A stretch of DNA of 64,000 nt from Nocardioides sp. Root140 (GCF_001426745.1 NZ_LMFI01000001.1:1449441-1513440); one strand, 5' to 3'; counted from the first letter of the stretch, positions 9,580 through 17,560 are shown. Program-made: numbers and translations. The notes: generated by a model not told the origin, from the letters alone.

Positions 9580-10086
9580 ATGAACACCGCAGCCCTGCTG
9601 ATCGATGCCTTCACCCGCTCCCGTGACGGCGGCCTGGCCGTCGTCGACGGACTCACCGAGGAGCAGCTCGCGCACCGCGTCGGTCCCGACGCGAACTCGA
9701 TCGCGTGGCTGCTCTGGCACCTCACCCGCGTGCAGGACGACCACGTCGCCGACGTCGCCGGACTCGAGCAGGTGTGGACCGCCCAGGACTTCGTGACCCG
9801 CTTCGCCCTGCCCTTCCCGGCGGAGGACACCGGCTACGGCCACACGTCGGAGCAGGTCGCGTCGGTGCGTGCCGACGCCGACCTGCTGTCGTCGTACCTC
9901 TCGGCCGTGCACGCGCAGACCACGGCGTACGTCGAGGGGCTCGGCGACGACGACCTCGACCGTGTCGTCGACACCCGGTGGGACCCGCCGGTGACGCTCG
10001 GCGTCCGTCTGGTCAGCGTGCTCGACGACGACGCCCAGCACATCGGGCAGGCGGCGTTCGTCCGTGGACTGGTGCAGGCACCCTGA
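9580..10086 (+). CDS. DinB-like four-helix protein
   Basis: 168 residues of the DinB/mycothiol-dependent enzyme fold, usually metal dependent. Likely metal-binding His residues are His47 in WLLWHLTR, His55 in QDDHVAD, and the His of AQHIGQAA near the C-terminus. Family members include thiol-dependent isomerases and S-transferases using mycothiol. ATG at 9580 follows AGGAG at good distance. The stop overlaps the next start (TGATG), so the two are coupled. Confidence 0.8.
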   Translation: MNTAALLIDAFTRSRDGGLAVVDGLTEEQLAHRVGPDANSIAWLLWHLTRVQDDHVADVAGLEQVWTAQDFVTRFALPFPAEDTGYGHTSEQVASVRADADLLSSYLSAVHAQTTAYVEGLGDDDLDRVVDTRWDPPVTLGVRLVSVLDDDAQHIGQAAFVRGLVQAP

Positions 10087-10556
10087 TGGTGGCCTGGCAG
10101 CTGACCATCGACGCCAACGACCCCGCCCGGTTGGTGAAGTTCTGGGCTCCCCTGCTGGGCTACGAGGTGCAGCCACCGCCGGCGGGTTTTGACACCTGGA
10201 ACGACTACTACCGCTCGCTCGGTGTGCCCGAGCACGAGCTGGACACCGACGGGGACGGCAGCGACCGGATCTTCGACCCGAACGGCGAAGGACCGACGAT
10301 CTGGTTCCAGATCGTGCCCGAGCACAAGTCCGGGAAGAACCGGCTGCACCTCGACCTCTTCCCCACCGGCCGCGACCGGTCGCTCCCGATGGAGGAACGC
10401 GTGCGCCTCGTGGATGCCAAGGTCGCCGAGGTGGTGGCGGCCGGCGCCACCGTGCTGCGCCGCAATCCGGCCGACTTCCCCGAGGGCGAGACCCTCGAGG
10501 GCTTCTACGCGGTGACGCTGGGCGATCCGGAGGGCAACGAGTTCTGCGTGGCGTGA
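10086..10556 (+). CDS. VOC (glyoxalase/bleomycin resistance fold) protein
   Basis: 156 residues with two beta-alpha-beta-beta-beta modules: MVAWQLTIDANDPARLVKFW at the start, NRLHLDLFPTG in the middle and LGDPEGNEFCVA at the end, the last giving the typical metal-ligand Glu. Function within the superfamily (lyase, dioxygenase, resistance) cannot be assigned. ATG at 10086 overlaps the DinB stop by one base. Confidence 0.82.
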   Translation: MVAWQLTIDANDPARLVKFWAPLLGYEVQPPPAGFDTWNDYYRSLGVPEHELDTDGDGSDRIFDPNGEGPTIWFQIVPEHKSGKNRLHLDLFPTGRDRSLPMEERVRLVDAKVAEVVAAGATVLRRNPADFPEGETLEGFYAVTLGDPEGNEFCVA

Positions 10557-10567
10557 GTCCGGCGGGT

Positions 10568-10573
10568 TAGCCT
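10568..10573 (+). promoter_or_regulatory. -10 hexamer TAGCCT, leaderless start of lipoprotein hydrolase
   Basis: TAGCCT, 7 nt, ATG at 10581. Confidence 0.6.
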
Positions 10574-10580
10574 GTCGGGC

Positions 10581-11363
10581 ATGCGCCTGACCGTCCCGGC
10601 CCTGCTGGCTGCGCTCCTGCTGCTCCTGACCGGCTGCGGTGGCGACGAGTCCGACGACGGCGCCGACCCGACGACCACGGCGCTGCCGCCGACGCCCACC
10701 GGCGTCGCGGGCCGGTGCAACTCCGACGTGACCGGCCTCGAGGAGCTCACCCTCGAGGCCCGCGACGGTTCCACGGTCTCGGCGGCCACCCTCGGCACCG
10801 GCACGACGGCCGCGGTGTTCGTGCACCAGACCAACGGCCAGGGCCTGTGCGGCTGGCTGCCGTACGCCGAGCAGGCGGCGAAGAGCGGCGTGCGCGTGAT
10901 CCTCGTCGACGTGTGCGGCTACGGATCCTCCGAGTGCACCGACCGGTTCAAGGCCGACGTGGCGCAGCAGCTCGGACTCGCCGTCGACCGGGCCCGCAAG
11001 GACGGCGCCACCCGGGTCACCCTGGTCGGCGCCTCGATGGGCGGCGCCATGGTGGCCGGTGCCGGCCAGCAGGCCGGGGCCGACGCCCTGGTCGACGTCT
11101 CCGGCCCGTTCGAGTGGATCGACGTGCCCTCGGTGACCGCGGCCGCGCGCAGCATCACCGTGCCGTTCCTGGTGATCGCCTCGATGGGCGACACCGCGAT
11201 CCATCCGGCCGAGCTGCGCCGGGCCGTGCAGCTGTCGCCGGCCGAGCAGAAGCGCTTCATCGAGTCGCCCGACGGGCACGGCTACGACACCCTGCTCAAC
11301 CTCGACGGCTCCCCCACCAGGGCCGGTCGCGCCGTGATCGACTGGATCAGGGCGCCGTCGTAG
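10581..11363 (+). CDS. Exported alpha/beta hydrolase lipoprotein
   Basis: 260 residues. Type II signal peptide with lipobox LLTGC (Cys19), then a low-complexity Asp/Thr/Pro linker, then an alpha/beta hydrolase domain: nucleophile elbow GASMGG near residue 153, acid around MGDTAIHP, and His in SPDGHGYDTLL. Pairs of Cys in LCGW, VCGYGSSEC suggest a disulfide outside the cell. Anchored to the outer face of the membrane; substrate unknown. Its last 17 bp overlap the end of the convergent START-like gene. Confidence 0.85.
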   Translation: MRLTVPALLAALLLLLTGCGGDESDDGADPTTTALPPTPTGVAGRCNSDVTGLEELTLEARDGSTVSAATLGTGTTAAVFVHQTNGQGLCGWLPYAEQAAKSGVRVILVDVCGYGSSECTDRFKADVAQQLGLAVDRARKDGATRVTLVGASMGGAMVAGAGQQAGADALVDVSGPFEWIDVPSVTAAARSITVPFLVIASMGDTAIHPAELRRAVQLSPAEQKRFIESPDGHGYDTLLNLDGSPTRAGRAVIDWIRAPS

Positions 11364-11808
11364 ACCCGGCCAGGCGTCGTACGGCGGAGGCCATCATCCG
11401 CTCGTGGTTCCAGACCAGCAGCGGGCGCACGACGTACGCCACCAGGCCGAGCAGGCGTCCCGACACCACGACCTCCTGCTCGAACGAGAGGCGGGTGGCC
11501 CCGTCACCCGCGTCGTCGAGGCGCCAACGCACCCACCCGACCAGGTCGCCGTCGATCGAGGTCTCGAGCAGGTCGGCCCGACGGTGCACGGCGTGCAGGT
11601 GCAGCTCGAGGTCGTAGGGCAGCCTGGAACGCACCACGACCAGCGCGTCGTCGGGCCCGAGGCTGGCCACCGCCCGCACCTCGGGCCACCAGTCGGGGTA
11701 GTGCTCGAGGTCCTCGAGCAGCCGGTGCAGCTCGGCGCGTGGGCGCGGCACGACCCAGTCGCCGTCGAACCGGAAGCTCCTGCCGGCGGCGGGTGGGTCG
11801 GGGATCAC
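11347..11808 (-). CDS. SRPBCC (START-like) protein
   Basis: 153 residues of the helix-grip fold used by polyketide cyclases and lipid or aromatic binders: FRFDGDWVVPRPRAELHRLLEDLEHYPDWWPEV, then strands, and a long C-terminal helix VVRPLLVWNHERMMASAVRRL. The GTG at 11808 is the first base outside the neighbouring TnpB element, and the element's right end supplies GGGGAGG seven bases before it. The native upstream region has thus been displaced, and the original start may have been different. Whether the gene is expressed is uncertain. Confidence 0.75.
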   Translation of the reverse strand: MIPDPPAAGRSFRFDGDWVVPRPRAELHRLLEDLEHYPDWWPEVRAVASLGPDDALVVVRSRLPYDLELHLHAVHRRADLLETSIDGDLVGWVRWRLDDAGDGATRLSFEQEVVVSGRLLGLVAYVVRPLLVWNHERMMASAVRRLAGSTTAP

Positions 11809-11867
11809 TTGACATCCTCCCCGGGCTGATATCCGGGGATTCCAGGACGATTCATGCCGCGTCCTGG
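11809..11867 (-). ncRNA. Right-end hairpins, likely 3' scaffold of the TnpB omega RNA
   Basis: Two stem-loops in the minus-strand transcript: CCAGGACG/CGTCCTGG (11860-11867 with 11842-11849, spanning the tnpB stop) and CCCCGG/CCGGGG (11833-11838 with 11819-11824). They precede the TCAA end. In studied TnpB systems the RNA runs through the right end and the adjoining flank is the guide; here the guide would begin at 11808 with GTGATCCCCGACCC. RNA itself not demonstrated. Confidence 0.55.
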
Positions 11868-13147
11868 GTCGCTGGGATCGCTCCCTGGTCTGGTTCCTGC
11901 GGTCGTGCTGGTGCAGGCGAGCCCCCGGTGTCCCCGGGTTGTGATGCGAGTGCGCGCGCCAAGATGTTGATGGCGGCGTTGGTATCGGCGTGCGCTTGAT
12001 GTCCGCAGGCTTCGCACTCGAATACCGCTTGGCTCTCGCGGTTCCCGGGTGCGCAGTGCCCGCAGGCGGCGCACGTACGACTGGTGTTCTTCGGATCCAC
12101 GCGCACCACGTGGCCTTCGGGCATCTTCTGTTCGACCCGGGTCAGGAGCTTCCCCCAGCAGGAGGCAAGGATCGCCATGTTGAGCGCAGCCTTCGCGCGG
12201 GCACCGTTGGGTAGGAACACACCCGGCTCATCGGGGTCTGGTTTCGGTTTCGCGCGGCGGACCATATTCGACACCCGCAGGTCTTCCACCGCGATCAGGT
12301 CGTACGTGGATGCAAGTTCGGTGGTGGTCTTCTCCACCCAGTTCATGCGCCTGTCCTCCAGACGGCGGCGCAGCACCGCGAGTTGGTCCAGGGTCCCATT
12401 CCGGCTCCGGCATTCCCTCAACTTTCGCCCGGCCTTCTTCGCGGCAGTCGTCTGCCGTGCCAGCCGCTGCTCCAAAGCGAGGAACCGTGCCTGCTCGCCC
12501 TCGGTGAGAGCCGGAGCCTGGGCCATCTTTCCTTCGCTGGTGGCGAGGGTGTTCTTCACACCCCGGTCTATGCCGACCACACAACCCGTCCCGGCGGCGA
12601 TCTTGTCGGCGGGTGGGGTGGTGAAGGAGATGTGCCAGCGCCCGTTGCGGTGGGTGATCCTCGCGGATGTCGCGGCCTCGATCTCGGCCCACAGCCGACT
12701 GACCTTGAACCGGACGAGCCCGACCTTGGGGACCGTGACAACCCCCCACTTCCGGTTCAGACGGCGCACGGTGAGGTCGCGGACGACGAACGAGCCCTCG
12801 CGGTCGGCGCGACGCTTGAACCGGGGGTACGCAGCCCTGCCTGCGAAGAAGTTGGCGAACGCTCGGTCGAGGTCCCGCAGCGCGGCCTGTTGGACACTGG
12901 AGGACCCTACCCGCAGCCAGTCCAACTCAGCACGGAGTTGAGCAAGTTCACGCATCTGCGTGGTGGTGGTGACCCGAACCGCGTCCAGTGGTCCCAGTTC
13001 GGGGTGGGTGCCCCGGTTGTGCCGATCCCGGGACCACATGGAGCGTTGCTCAAGACCGATGTTGAACACAAACCGGGCGTGATGACAGTGCTCCACCAAC
13101 CCCGACGCCTGCCCGGTGTCGGGGTAGAGCCGCTGCCGAATACTCAC
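11852..13147 (-). CDS. tnpB: RNA-guided endonuclease TnpB (OrfB family)
   Basis: 431 residues. RuvC catalytic residues are all present: Asp194 in VGIDRGVKN, Glu288 in AVEDLRV, Asp388 in HADTNAAINI. The zinc ribbon is complete (Cys359-x2-Cys362 in TCAACGHC, Cys378-x2-Cys381 in ECEACGH). The N-terminal RQRLYPDTGQ and the QQAALRDLDRAFANFFAGRAAYPRFKR wedge/REC region are typical. In characterised relatives the protein cuts DNA next to a TAM using the right-end RNA as guide. GTG at 13147 is chosen: TAGCGT lies 7 nt upstream and the N-terminus then matches the family. A longer frame to 13240 is less likely. No frameshift seen; probably functional. Confidence 0.92.
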   Translation of the reverse strand: MSIRQRLYPDTGQASGLVEHCHHARFVFNIGLEQRSMWSRDRHNRGTHPELGPLDAVRVTTTTQMRELAQLRAELDWLRVGSSSVQQAALRDLDRAFANFFAGRAAYPRFKRRADREGSFVVRDLTVRRLNRKWGVVTVPKVGLVRFKVSRLWAEIEAATSARITHRNGRWHISFTTPPADKIAAGTGCVVGIDRGVKNTLATSEGKMAQAPALTEGEQARFLALEQRLARQTTAAKKAGRKLRECRSRNGTLDQLAVLRRRLEDRRMNWVEKTTTELASTYDLIAVEDLRVSNMVRRAKPKPDPDEPGVFLPNGARAKAALNMAILASCWGKLLTRVEQKMPEGHVVRVDPKNTSRTCAACGHCAPGNRESQAVFECEACGHQAHADTNAAINILARALASQPGDTGGSPAPARPQEPDQGAIPATQDAA

Positions 13148-13154
13148 GACACCA

Positions 13155-13160
13155 ACGCTA
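13155..13160 (-). promoter_or_regulatory. -10 hexamer TAGCGT, leaderless start of tnpB
   Basis: TAGCGT, 7 nt, GTG at 13147. Confidence 0.5.
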
Positions 13161-13227
13161 TGCGAGAGGACCGACAGCCTTGGTGAAGACACAGGCGGAC
13201 TGCCGACGTTCCGACACCCGGTATCGC

Positions 13228-13252
13228 TGCTAAGCCCCACCCGGTCTTAGCA
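13228..13252. repeat. Left-end hairpin of the TnpB element
   Basis: Perfect 7-bp inverted repeat TGCTAAG/CTTAGCA with an 11-nt loop, about 20 bp inside the inferred left boundary. Subterminal hairpins are the recognition structures of IS200/IS605 ends. Confidence 0.55.
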
Positions 13253-13277
13253 GACCCTCTACCGCAGGTGTCGTCAA

Positions 13278-13502
13278 CAACGCCATGCTGTACCACTGCG
13301 AGGACACCCTCCGGGGGTCTGCGACGTCCTCGGAGCGAAGTTGGTCGGGTCCACCGGCGAACCTGACCACGTGCACCTGCTCGCCCGATCCGCCCGCGTT
13401 AACAACCCGCGAACTCGTGCGCCGCTTGAACGGTGCGACTGTCCGTCGCCCAGTGCGTTGCCCACGCTGCCCTCCACATGACGAACTCTCGGTGATTGCC
13501 AT
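13278..13502. other. Gene-free stretch between the TnpB element and the crotonase gene
   Basis: About 225 bp without a convincing gene. On the minus strand some 40 codons (about 13390 down to 13275, QVHVVRFAGGPDQL... and SSQWYSMALL) have GC-rich third positions that stop being so right at the inferred element boundary. It may be the remnant or tail of a gene cut by the insertion. No family was recognised and no start is obvious. Confidence 0.35.
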
Positions 13503-13508
13503 TAGCCT
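13503..13508 (+). promoter_or_regulatory. -10 hexamer TAGCCT, leaderless start of crotonase gene
   Basis: TAGCCT, 6 nt, ATG at 13515. Confidence 0.55.
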
Positions 13509-13514
13509 GAGAGC

Positions 13515-14327
13515 ATGTCTGACTCCACGACCGGCCTCGTCACCTGCTCCGTCTCCGGCGGCGTCGCGCACGTCAAGCTGAACCGCCCCGACAAGCTCAA
13601 CGCACTCACCCTGCAGACGCTCGACGAGCTGATCGGGACCGCCCGTGAGCTGCGCCGCGACCGCACCCTGCGCGCCGTGATCGTCTCCGGCACCGGCGAC
13701 TCCTTCTGCGCCGGCCTCGACTTCGCGTCGGTGCTGAAGAAGCCGACCGGCGTGCTGCGTGCGTTCGTGCCGAACCCGTTCCTGGGCACCAACAAGTTCC
13801 AGGAGGCCTGCTGGGCCTGGCGCAGGCTGCCGGTGCCGGTGATCGCCGCGGTGCACGGCCACTGCTACGGCGGCGGCATCCAGATCGCCCTGGCCGCCGA
13901 CTTCCGGATCGCCGCCCCCGACTCGCAGTGGTCGGTCCTCGAGGGCCGGTGGGGGCTGATCCCCGACATGTCCGGCGTCCGCTCGCTCTCCGAGGTGGTC
14001 GGTGTCGACACCGCCAAGAAGCTGACCATGACCGCCCAGATGCTCTCGGGCAAGGAGGCCCACGACCTCGGCCTGGTCACCGACCTGGCCGCCGACCCGG
14101 TCGCCGCCGCCGAGGACTTCGCGCGCGAGCTCGCCACCCGGTCGCCCGACGCGCTGGCCGCCGCCAAGCGGCTCTTCAACCGTGCCTCGACCGACAGCGC
14201 CCGGCGTACGTTCGCCCGCGAGCGGATCGAGCAGGCCTTCCTGCTGGCGACCGCCAACACCGCCAAGGCGCGCGAAGCCGCGTTCAAGAAGGTGGCGCCG
14301 GTCTTCGGCCCCCGCGGACGCCGCTGA
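13515..14327 (+). CDS. Crotonase-fold enoyl-CoA hydratase/isomerase
   Basis: 270 residues. Hydrates or isomerises enoyl-CoA esters. Seen: VKLNRPDKLNAL at the N-terminus, GTGDSFCAGLDF (CoA and oxyanion hole), AVHGHCYGGG (second oxyanion glycine), and SVLEGRWGLIPDMSG, which carries acidic residues at the catalytic position. The pattern fits the 'crotonase/enoyl-CoA hydratase family' members that may act as dienoyl-CoA isomerases; the exact reaction is open. Six bases separate it from the next hydrolase, so the two probably form an operon. Confidence 0.88.
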   Translation: MSDSTTGLVTCSVSGGVAHVKLNRPDKLNALTLQTLDELIGTARELRRDRTLRAVIVSGTGDSFCAGLDFASVLKKPTGVLRAFVPNPFLGTNKFQEACWAWRRLPVPVIAAVHGHCYGGGIQIALAADFRIAAPDSQWSVLEGRWGLIPDMSGVRSLSEVVGVDTAKKLTMTAQMLSGKEAHDLGLVTDLAADPVAAAEDFARELATRSPDALAAAKRLFNRASTDSARRTFARERIEQAFLLATANTAKAREAAFKKVAPVFGPRGRR

Positions 14328-14333
14328 CCTGCC

Positions 14334-15137
14334 ATGTCGCACGAGGGCGGCTGGGCATTCGTCGAACGACCCGATGCCCTCGTCTGGTTCCACGACACCG
14401 CGTCCGAGCTGCCCGTCGTGATCCTGCTGCACGGCCTGGCCGGGCACGCCCTCGAGTGGGCGGGCACGATCGAGGCGCTGGCGAGCAGGTTCCGGGTGGT
14501 CTCGATCGAGCAGCGCGGCCACGGCAGCAGCACCCGTCGTCCCGACGACGTGTCCCGCGAGGCGTACGTCGCCGACGTGGTGGCCGTCATCGAGGAGCTC
14601 GAGACGGACGACGTGTTCCTCATCGGCCACTCGCTGGGCGCGCACACCGCGATGCTGGTCGCCGCCCGGCACCCGAGGCTGGTCGGCCGGCTGGTGATGC
14701 TCGAGGGTGGGCTCGGTGGCGAGGGCCCCGAGAGCGTCGACGCGGTGCACGAATGGCTGGCCGGTTGGCCGGCGCCCTTCATCGACAGCGACGACTTCGT
14801 GCAGTTCTTCGGCGGCAACCCGGTCGTCGGCCGGGCCTGGGCCGAGGGCCTGGAGGAGCGCGACGACGGCCTCTGGCCCCAGTGGGACGCCGACACGCTC
14901 ACCGCGGCACTGGCCCCGGTCGCGGAACGTGAGTACGTCGAGGAGTGGGCCGCGGTCACCGCACCCACGCTGCTGGTCCGCGGCGAGAACGGCATGATCC
15001 CGGGCGACCAGTTCGACCGCATGCTGATGGCCCGCCCCGAGACCCGACTGGTCACCGTGCCCCACGCCGGCCACGACGTGCACCTCGAGCAGCCGACGGC
15101 CTGGCTGGCCGCGCTCGAGGAGTTCCTCGTCGGCTGA
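14334..15137 (+). CDS. Alpha/beta hydrolase
   Basis: 267 residues. Oxyanion HGLAGHALEW near 34, nucleophile elbow GHSLGAH (Ser near 98), acid in VRGENGMIP, catalytic His in HAGHDVHLEQP. The cap region (about 130-205) is rich in acidic residues and Trp. No signal peptide. Adjacent to the crotonase gene, which suggests, without proving, a role in acyl-ester or thioester handling. Confidence 0.85.
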   Translation: MSHEGGWAFVERPDALVWFHDTASELPVVILLHGLAGHALEWAGTIEALASRFRVVSIEQRGHGSSTRRPDDVSREAYVADVVAVIEELETDDVFLIGHSLGAHTAMLVAARHPRLVGRLVMLEGGLGGEGPESVDAVHEWLAGWPAPFIDSDDFVQFFGGNPVVGRAWAEGLEERDDGLWPQWDADTLTAALAPVAEREYVEEWAAVTAPTLLVRGENGMIPGDQFDRMLMARPETRLVTVPHAGHDVHLEQPTAWLAALEEFLVG

Positions 15138-15163
15138 CGCGCTGACCACTGGGACGAATGCCC

Positions 15164-15169
15164 TAATGT
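15164..15169 (+). promoter_or_regulatory. -10 hexamer TAATGT, leaderless start of phosphosugar mutase
   Basis: TAATGT, 7 nt, ATG at 15177. Confidence 0.6.
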
Positions 15170-15176
15170 CGCCCCC

Positions 15177-16883
15177 ATGAGCGAACAGCTGCTGGAGCAG
15201 GCCCGGGCATGGGCCGCCGAGGATCCTGACGACGCGACCCGGGCCGAGCTGGAGCAGGTGATCGCGGCCGCCTCGTCGGGCGACGTCGCAGCCTCCGCCG
15301 ACCTCGCCGACCGGTTCTCCGGCACCCTCGAGTTCGGCACCGCCGGCCTGCGCGGCGCACTCGGCGCCGGCCCCAACCGGATGAACCGGGTCGTGGTGAT
15401 CCGTGCCGCGGCCGGGTTGGCGGCGTACCTCAATGCGAACGGCGCCGGGCCCGACGACGCGGTCGTGATCGGGTACGACGCCCGCCACAACTCCGACGTC
15501 TTCGCCCGCGACACCGCCGAGGTGATGACCGGTGCCGGGCTGCGCGCGTTGCTGCTGCCCGGCCAGCTGCCCACTCCCCTGCTCGCCTACGCGATCCGCG
15601 AGCTCGGCTGCGTGGCCGGCGTGATGGTCACCGCCAGCCACAACCCGCCGCAGGACAACGGCTACAAGGTCTACCTCGGTGACGGCAGCCAGATCGTGCC
15701 GCCGGCCGACGTCGAGATCGCCGCGCAGATCGCCGCCGTCGGCGCGCTGGGCGACGTCCCTCGTGGAACGCCGGGTGAGCAGCTCGACGGCACGATCCAG
15801 ACCGACTACCTCGCCCAGGTCGGCCGCGTGGTCGACGACGCGACCGACCATGACCGGGCCGACCTCAGGCTGGTCTACACGCCGCTGCACGGCGTCGGCA
15901 ACAGCTCGGTGCTGCGGGTGCTGGAGGCGGCCGGGTTCGCGGCGCCGTCCGTGGTCAGCGAGCAGCAGGATCCCGACCCCGAGTTCTCCACGGTCGCGTT
16001 CCCGAACCCCGAGGAGCCCGGCGCGATGGACCTCGCGATGGCCCTGGCCCACGAGGTCGACGCCGACCTCGTGGTCGCCAACGACCCCGACGCCGACCGG
16101 TGTGCCGCCGCCGTGTCCGGCCCGCACGGCTGGCGGATGCTGCGCGGCGACGAGGTGGGCGCACTGCTCGGCGACCACCTGCTCCGCTCCGGCAAGCAGG
16201 GCGTCTACGCGGCGTCCATCGTGTCGTCGTCGCTGCTCGGCAAGCTGGCCGCCGCGGCCGGCCAGGAGTACGTCGAGACGCTGACCGGCTTCAAGTGGAT
16301 CGGCCGGCTCGAGGGGCTCGCCTTCGGCTACGAGGAGGCCCTCGGCTACTGCGTCGACCCCGCGCGCGTGAAGGACAAGGACGGCGTCTCGGCGCTCCTG
16401 CTGCTGGCCGACATCGCCGCCGAGGCGAAGGCGTCGGGCCGCACGCTGCTCGACCTGCTGGACGACATCGCTGTCCGCCACGGCCTGCACGCCACCGACC
16501 AGCTCTCGGCGCGGGTCTCCGACCTGGCCGAGATCGGCGCCGCCATGGAGCGGCTGCGTGCCACCCCGCCGACCTCGCTCGGGGGGCTGGCCGTCGAACG
16601 CTGCGACGACCTCAGCCTCGGGTCGGCGGACCTGCCGCCCACCGACGGCCTGCGCTACCTGCTCGCCGACGGGGCCCGGGTGATCGTGCGGCCGAGCGGG
16701 ACCGAGCCCAAGATCAAGTGCTACCTGGAGGTCGTCGTGCCGGTGGAGGCCGGCCCGGACGTGGAGGCCGCCTCGGACGTGGACGCCGGCTCGACCCGCG
16801 AGGCGGTCGACGCGGCACGCATCTCGGCGGCCGGCCGCCTCGACGCCCTGCGCAACGACATCAAGGCCGCCGCCGGCATCTGA
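15177..16883 (+). CDS. pmmB: Phospho-sugar mutase (phosphomannomutase/phosphoglucomutase/phosphopentomutase family)
   Basis: 568 residues of the alpha-D-phosphohexomutase family with four domains: phosphoserine loop TASHNPPQDNGYK (Ser154), metal loop DPDADR (303-308), sugar loop GYEEALGY, and phosphate-binding RPSGTEPKIK. The extended length is that of the PmmB/PGM2-like subgroup. Members of this subgroup interconvert ribose or deoxyribose 1- and 5-phosphates as well as hexose phosphates, which would link pnp and deoA products to deoC (inference from context). Start at 15177 from the -10 spacing. A linker rich in Glu/Asp/Ala near residue 525 is unusual. Confidence 0.9.
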   Translation: MSEQLLEQARAWAAEDPDDATRAELEQVIAAASSGDVAASADLADRFSGTLEFGTAGLRGALGAGPNRMNRVVVIRAAAGLAAYLNANGAGPDDAVVIGYDARHNSDVFARDTAEVMTGAGLRALLLPGQLPTPLLAYAIRELGCVAGVMVTASHNPPQDNGYKVYLGDGSQIVPPADVEIAAQIAAVGALGDVPRGTPGEQLDGTIQTDYLAQVGRVVDDATDHDRADLRLVYTPLHGVGNSSVLRVLEAAGFAAPSVVSEQQDPDPEFSTVAFPNPEEPGAMDLAMALAHEVDADLVVANDPDADRCAAAVSGPHGWRMLRGDEVGALLGDHLLRSGKQGVYAASIVSSSLLGKLAAAAGQEYVETLTGFKWIGRLEGLAFGYEEALGYCVDPARVKDKDGVSALLLLADIAAEAKASGRTLLDLLDDIAVRHGLHATDQLSARVSDLAEIGAAMERLRATPPTSLGGLAVERCDDLSLGSADLPPTDGLRYLLADGARVIVRPSGTEPKIKCYLEVVVPVEAGPDVEAASDVDAGSTREAVDAARISAAGRLDALRNDIKAAAGI

Positions 16884-16885
16884 CC

Positions 16886-16951
16886 TGCGCGAACCGTGCA
16901 TTCTTGATGCGCGAGCCTGCAGTTCTTGATGCGCGAACCGTGGGTTGTTGG
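16886..16951. repeat. Three tandem 22-bp intergenic repeats
   Basis: Units at 16886-16907, 16908-16929 and 16930-16951, each beginning TGCGCGA(A/G)CC and the first two ending TTCTTGA. They begin three bases after the mutase stop codon and nearly fill the gap to the convergent membrane protein gene. Not self-complementary enough to be an obvious terminator. Confidence 0.85.
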
Positions 16952-16958
16952 TGGCGGA

Positions 16959-17507
16959 TCAGGTGAGGACCAGAAGTACGGCGGCGAGGACGGCGAGGCC
17001 GACGACCACGCCGATCTCGAGCCGGGCCGGCGTACGGCGGATCGGGTGCTCGGGCAGCTTCTTCGCCCGGGCGTCCTCACAGAGCTGGTTGAGCTGCTGC
17101 TCGATCAGGTCGACGTGGTCGCCGACCGGATCGGACCCGGCGCGGTCATGCTTCATCAACGCCCGACGCGAACGCCCGATCGCCGAGGTGTGGTAGGCCT
17201 TCTCGGCGGTGGCCACCACCATGAACATGCGGACGGTGACGTACTTGACCCGTACGAACGGGATCACCACGTCGGTGAACGACTGACGCAGCACCAGGTC
17301 GTCACCGCGCTGGTGGACCGACGGCCGCAGCATGATCGCCCACACGAGGGACATCACGAGAGCGACGAGAACGATCGAGGTGGCGTCTCCGAAACCGGCT
17401 CCACCGACGAAGATCAGCACGATGGCCACCACACCCACGACCATCGCGAGCCACCCGAGGATGCGGCCGTTGGTGGGCCCGAACTTGCGCACGGACTCTT
17501 CGTCCAT
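16959..17507 (-). CDS. Membrane protein with PH-like domain
   Basis: 182 residues. Two N-terminal membrane helices (LGWLAMVVGVVAIVLIFVGG and TSIVLVALVMSLVWAIML), a cytoplasmic beta-rich segment RPSVHQRGDDLVLRQSFTDVVIPFVRVKYVTVRMFMVVA that resembles bacterial PH-like domains, an Arg/Lys-rich amphipathic region, and a C-terminal membrane helix. ATG at 17507 has GGAGA five bases upstream; a TTG at 17519 is less likely. Function unknown. Confidence 0.7.
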   Translation of the reverse strand: MDEESVRKFGPTNGRILGWLAMVVGVVAIVLIFVGGAGFGDATSIVLVALVMSLVWAIMLRPSVHQRGDDLVLRQSFTDVVIPFVRVKYVTVRMFMVVATAEKAYHTSAIGRSRRALMKHDRAGSDPVGDHVDLIEQQLNQLCEDARAKKLPEHPIRRTPARLEIGVVVGLAVLAAVLLVLT

Positions 17508-17548
17508 CGATCTCTCCAAGTGATTGCTCTCCGCTACCCGTTCAACCC

Positions 17549-17554
17549 TATGCT
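17549..17554 (+). promoter_or_regulatory. -10 hexamer TATGCT, leaderless start of deoC
   Basis: TATGCT, 6 nt, GTG at 17561. Confidence 0.6.
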
Positions 17555-17560
17555 GGGCGG

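Larger units (their letters stand above)
11809..13272 (-). mobile_element. TnpB-only IS200/IS605-type element
   Basis: About 1.46 kb with tnpB as the only gene; no TnpA transposase is present, so it would move only with help in trans. Right end: two hairpins and then TCAA at 11812-11809, an end tetranucleotide known for IS200/IS605 elements. Left end: a 7-bp hairpin at 13228-13252, and TTGAC on the minus strand at 13277-13273 that would be the target motif abutting the element. No target duplication is expected in this family. The left boundary is an inference; the right one is better supported. Confidence 0.7.

Noticed and set aside
11852-13240. Longer TnpB start at 13240
   Set aside because: The first 31 codons span the left-end hairpin region and do not match the family; the GTG at 13147 starts at the conserved RQRLYP segment.
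13230-16901. 1223-codon open frame on the minus strand
   Set aside because: Antisense shadow of the crotonase, hydrolase and phosphosugar mutase genes; composition is Gly/Arg/Val-rich with no recognisable motif.
16886-16951. CRISPR array
   Set aside because: The units are directly adjacent without spacers and there are no cas genes. The same holds for the array at 51365-51537.
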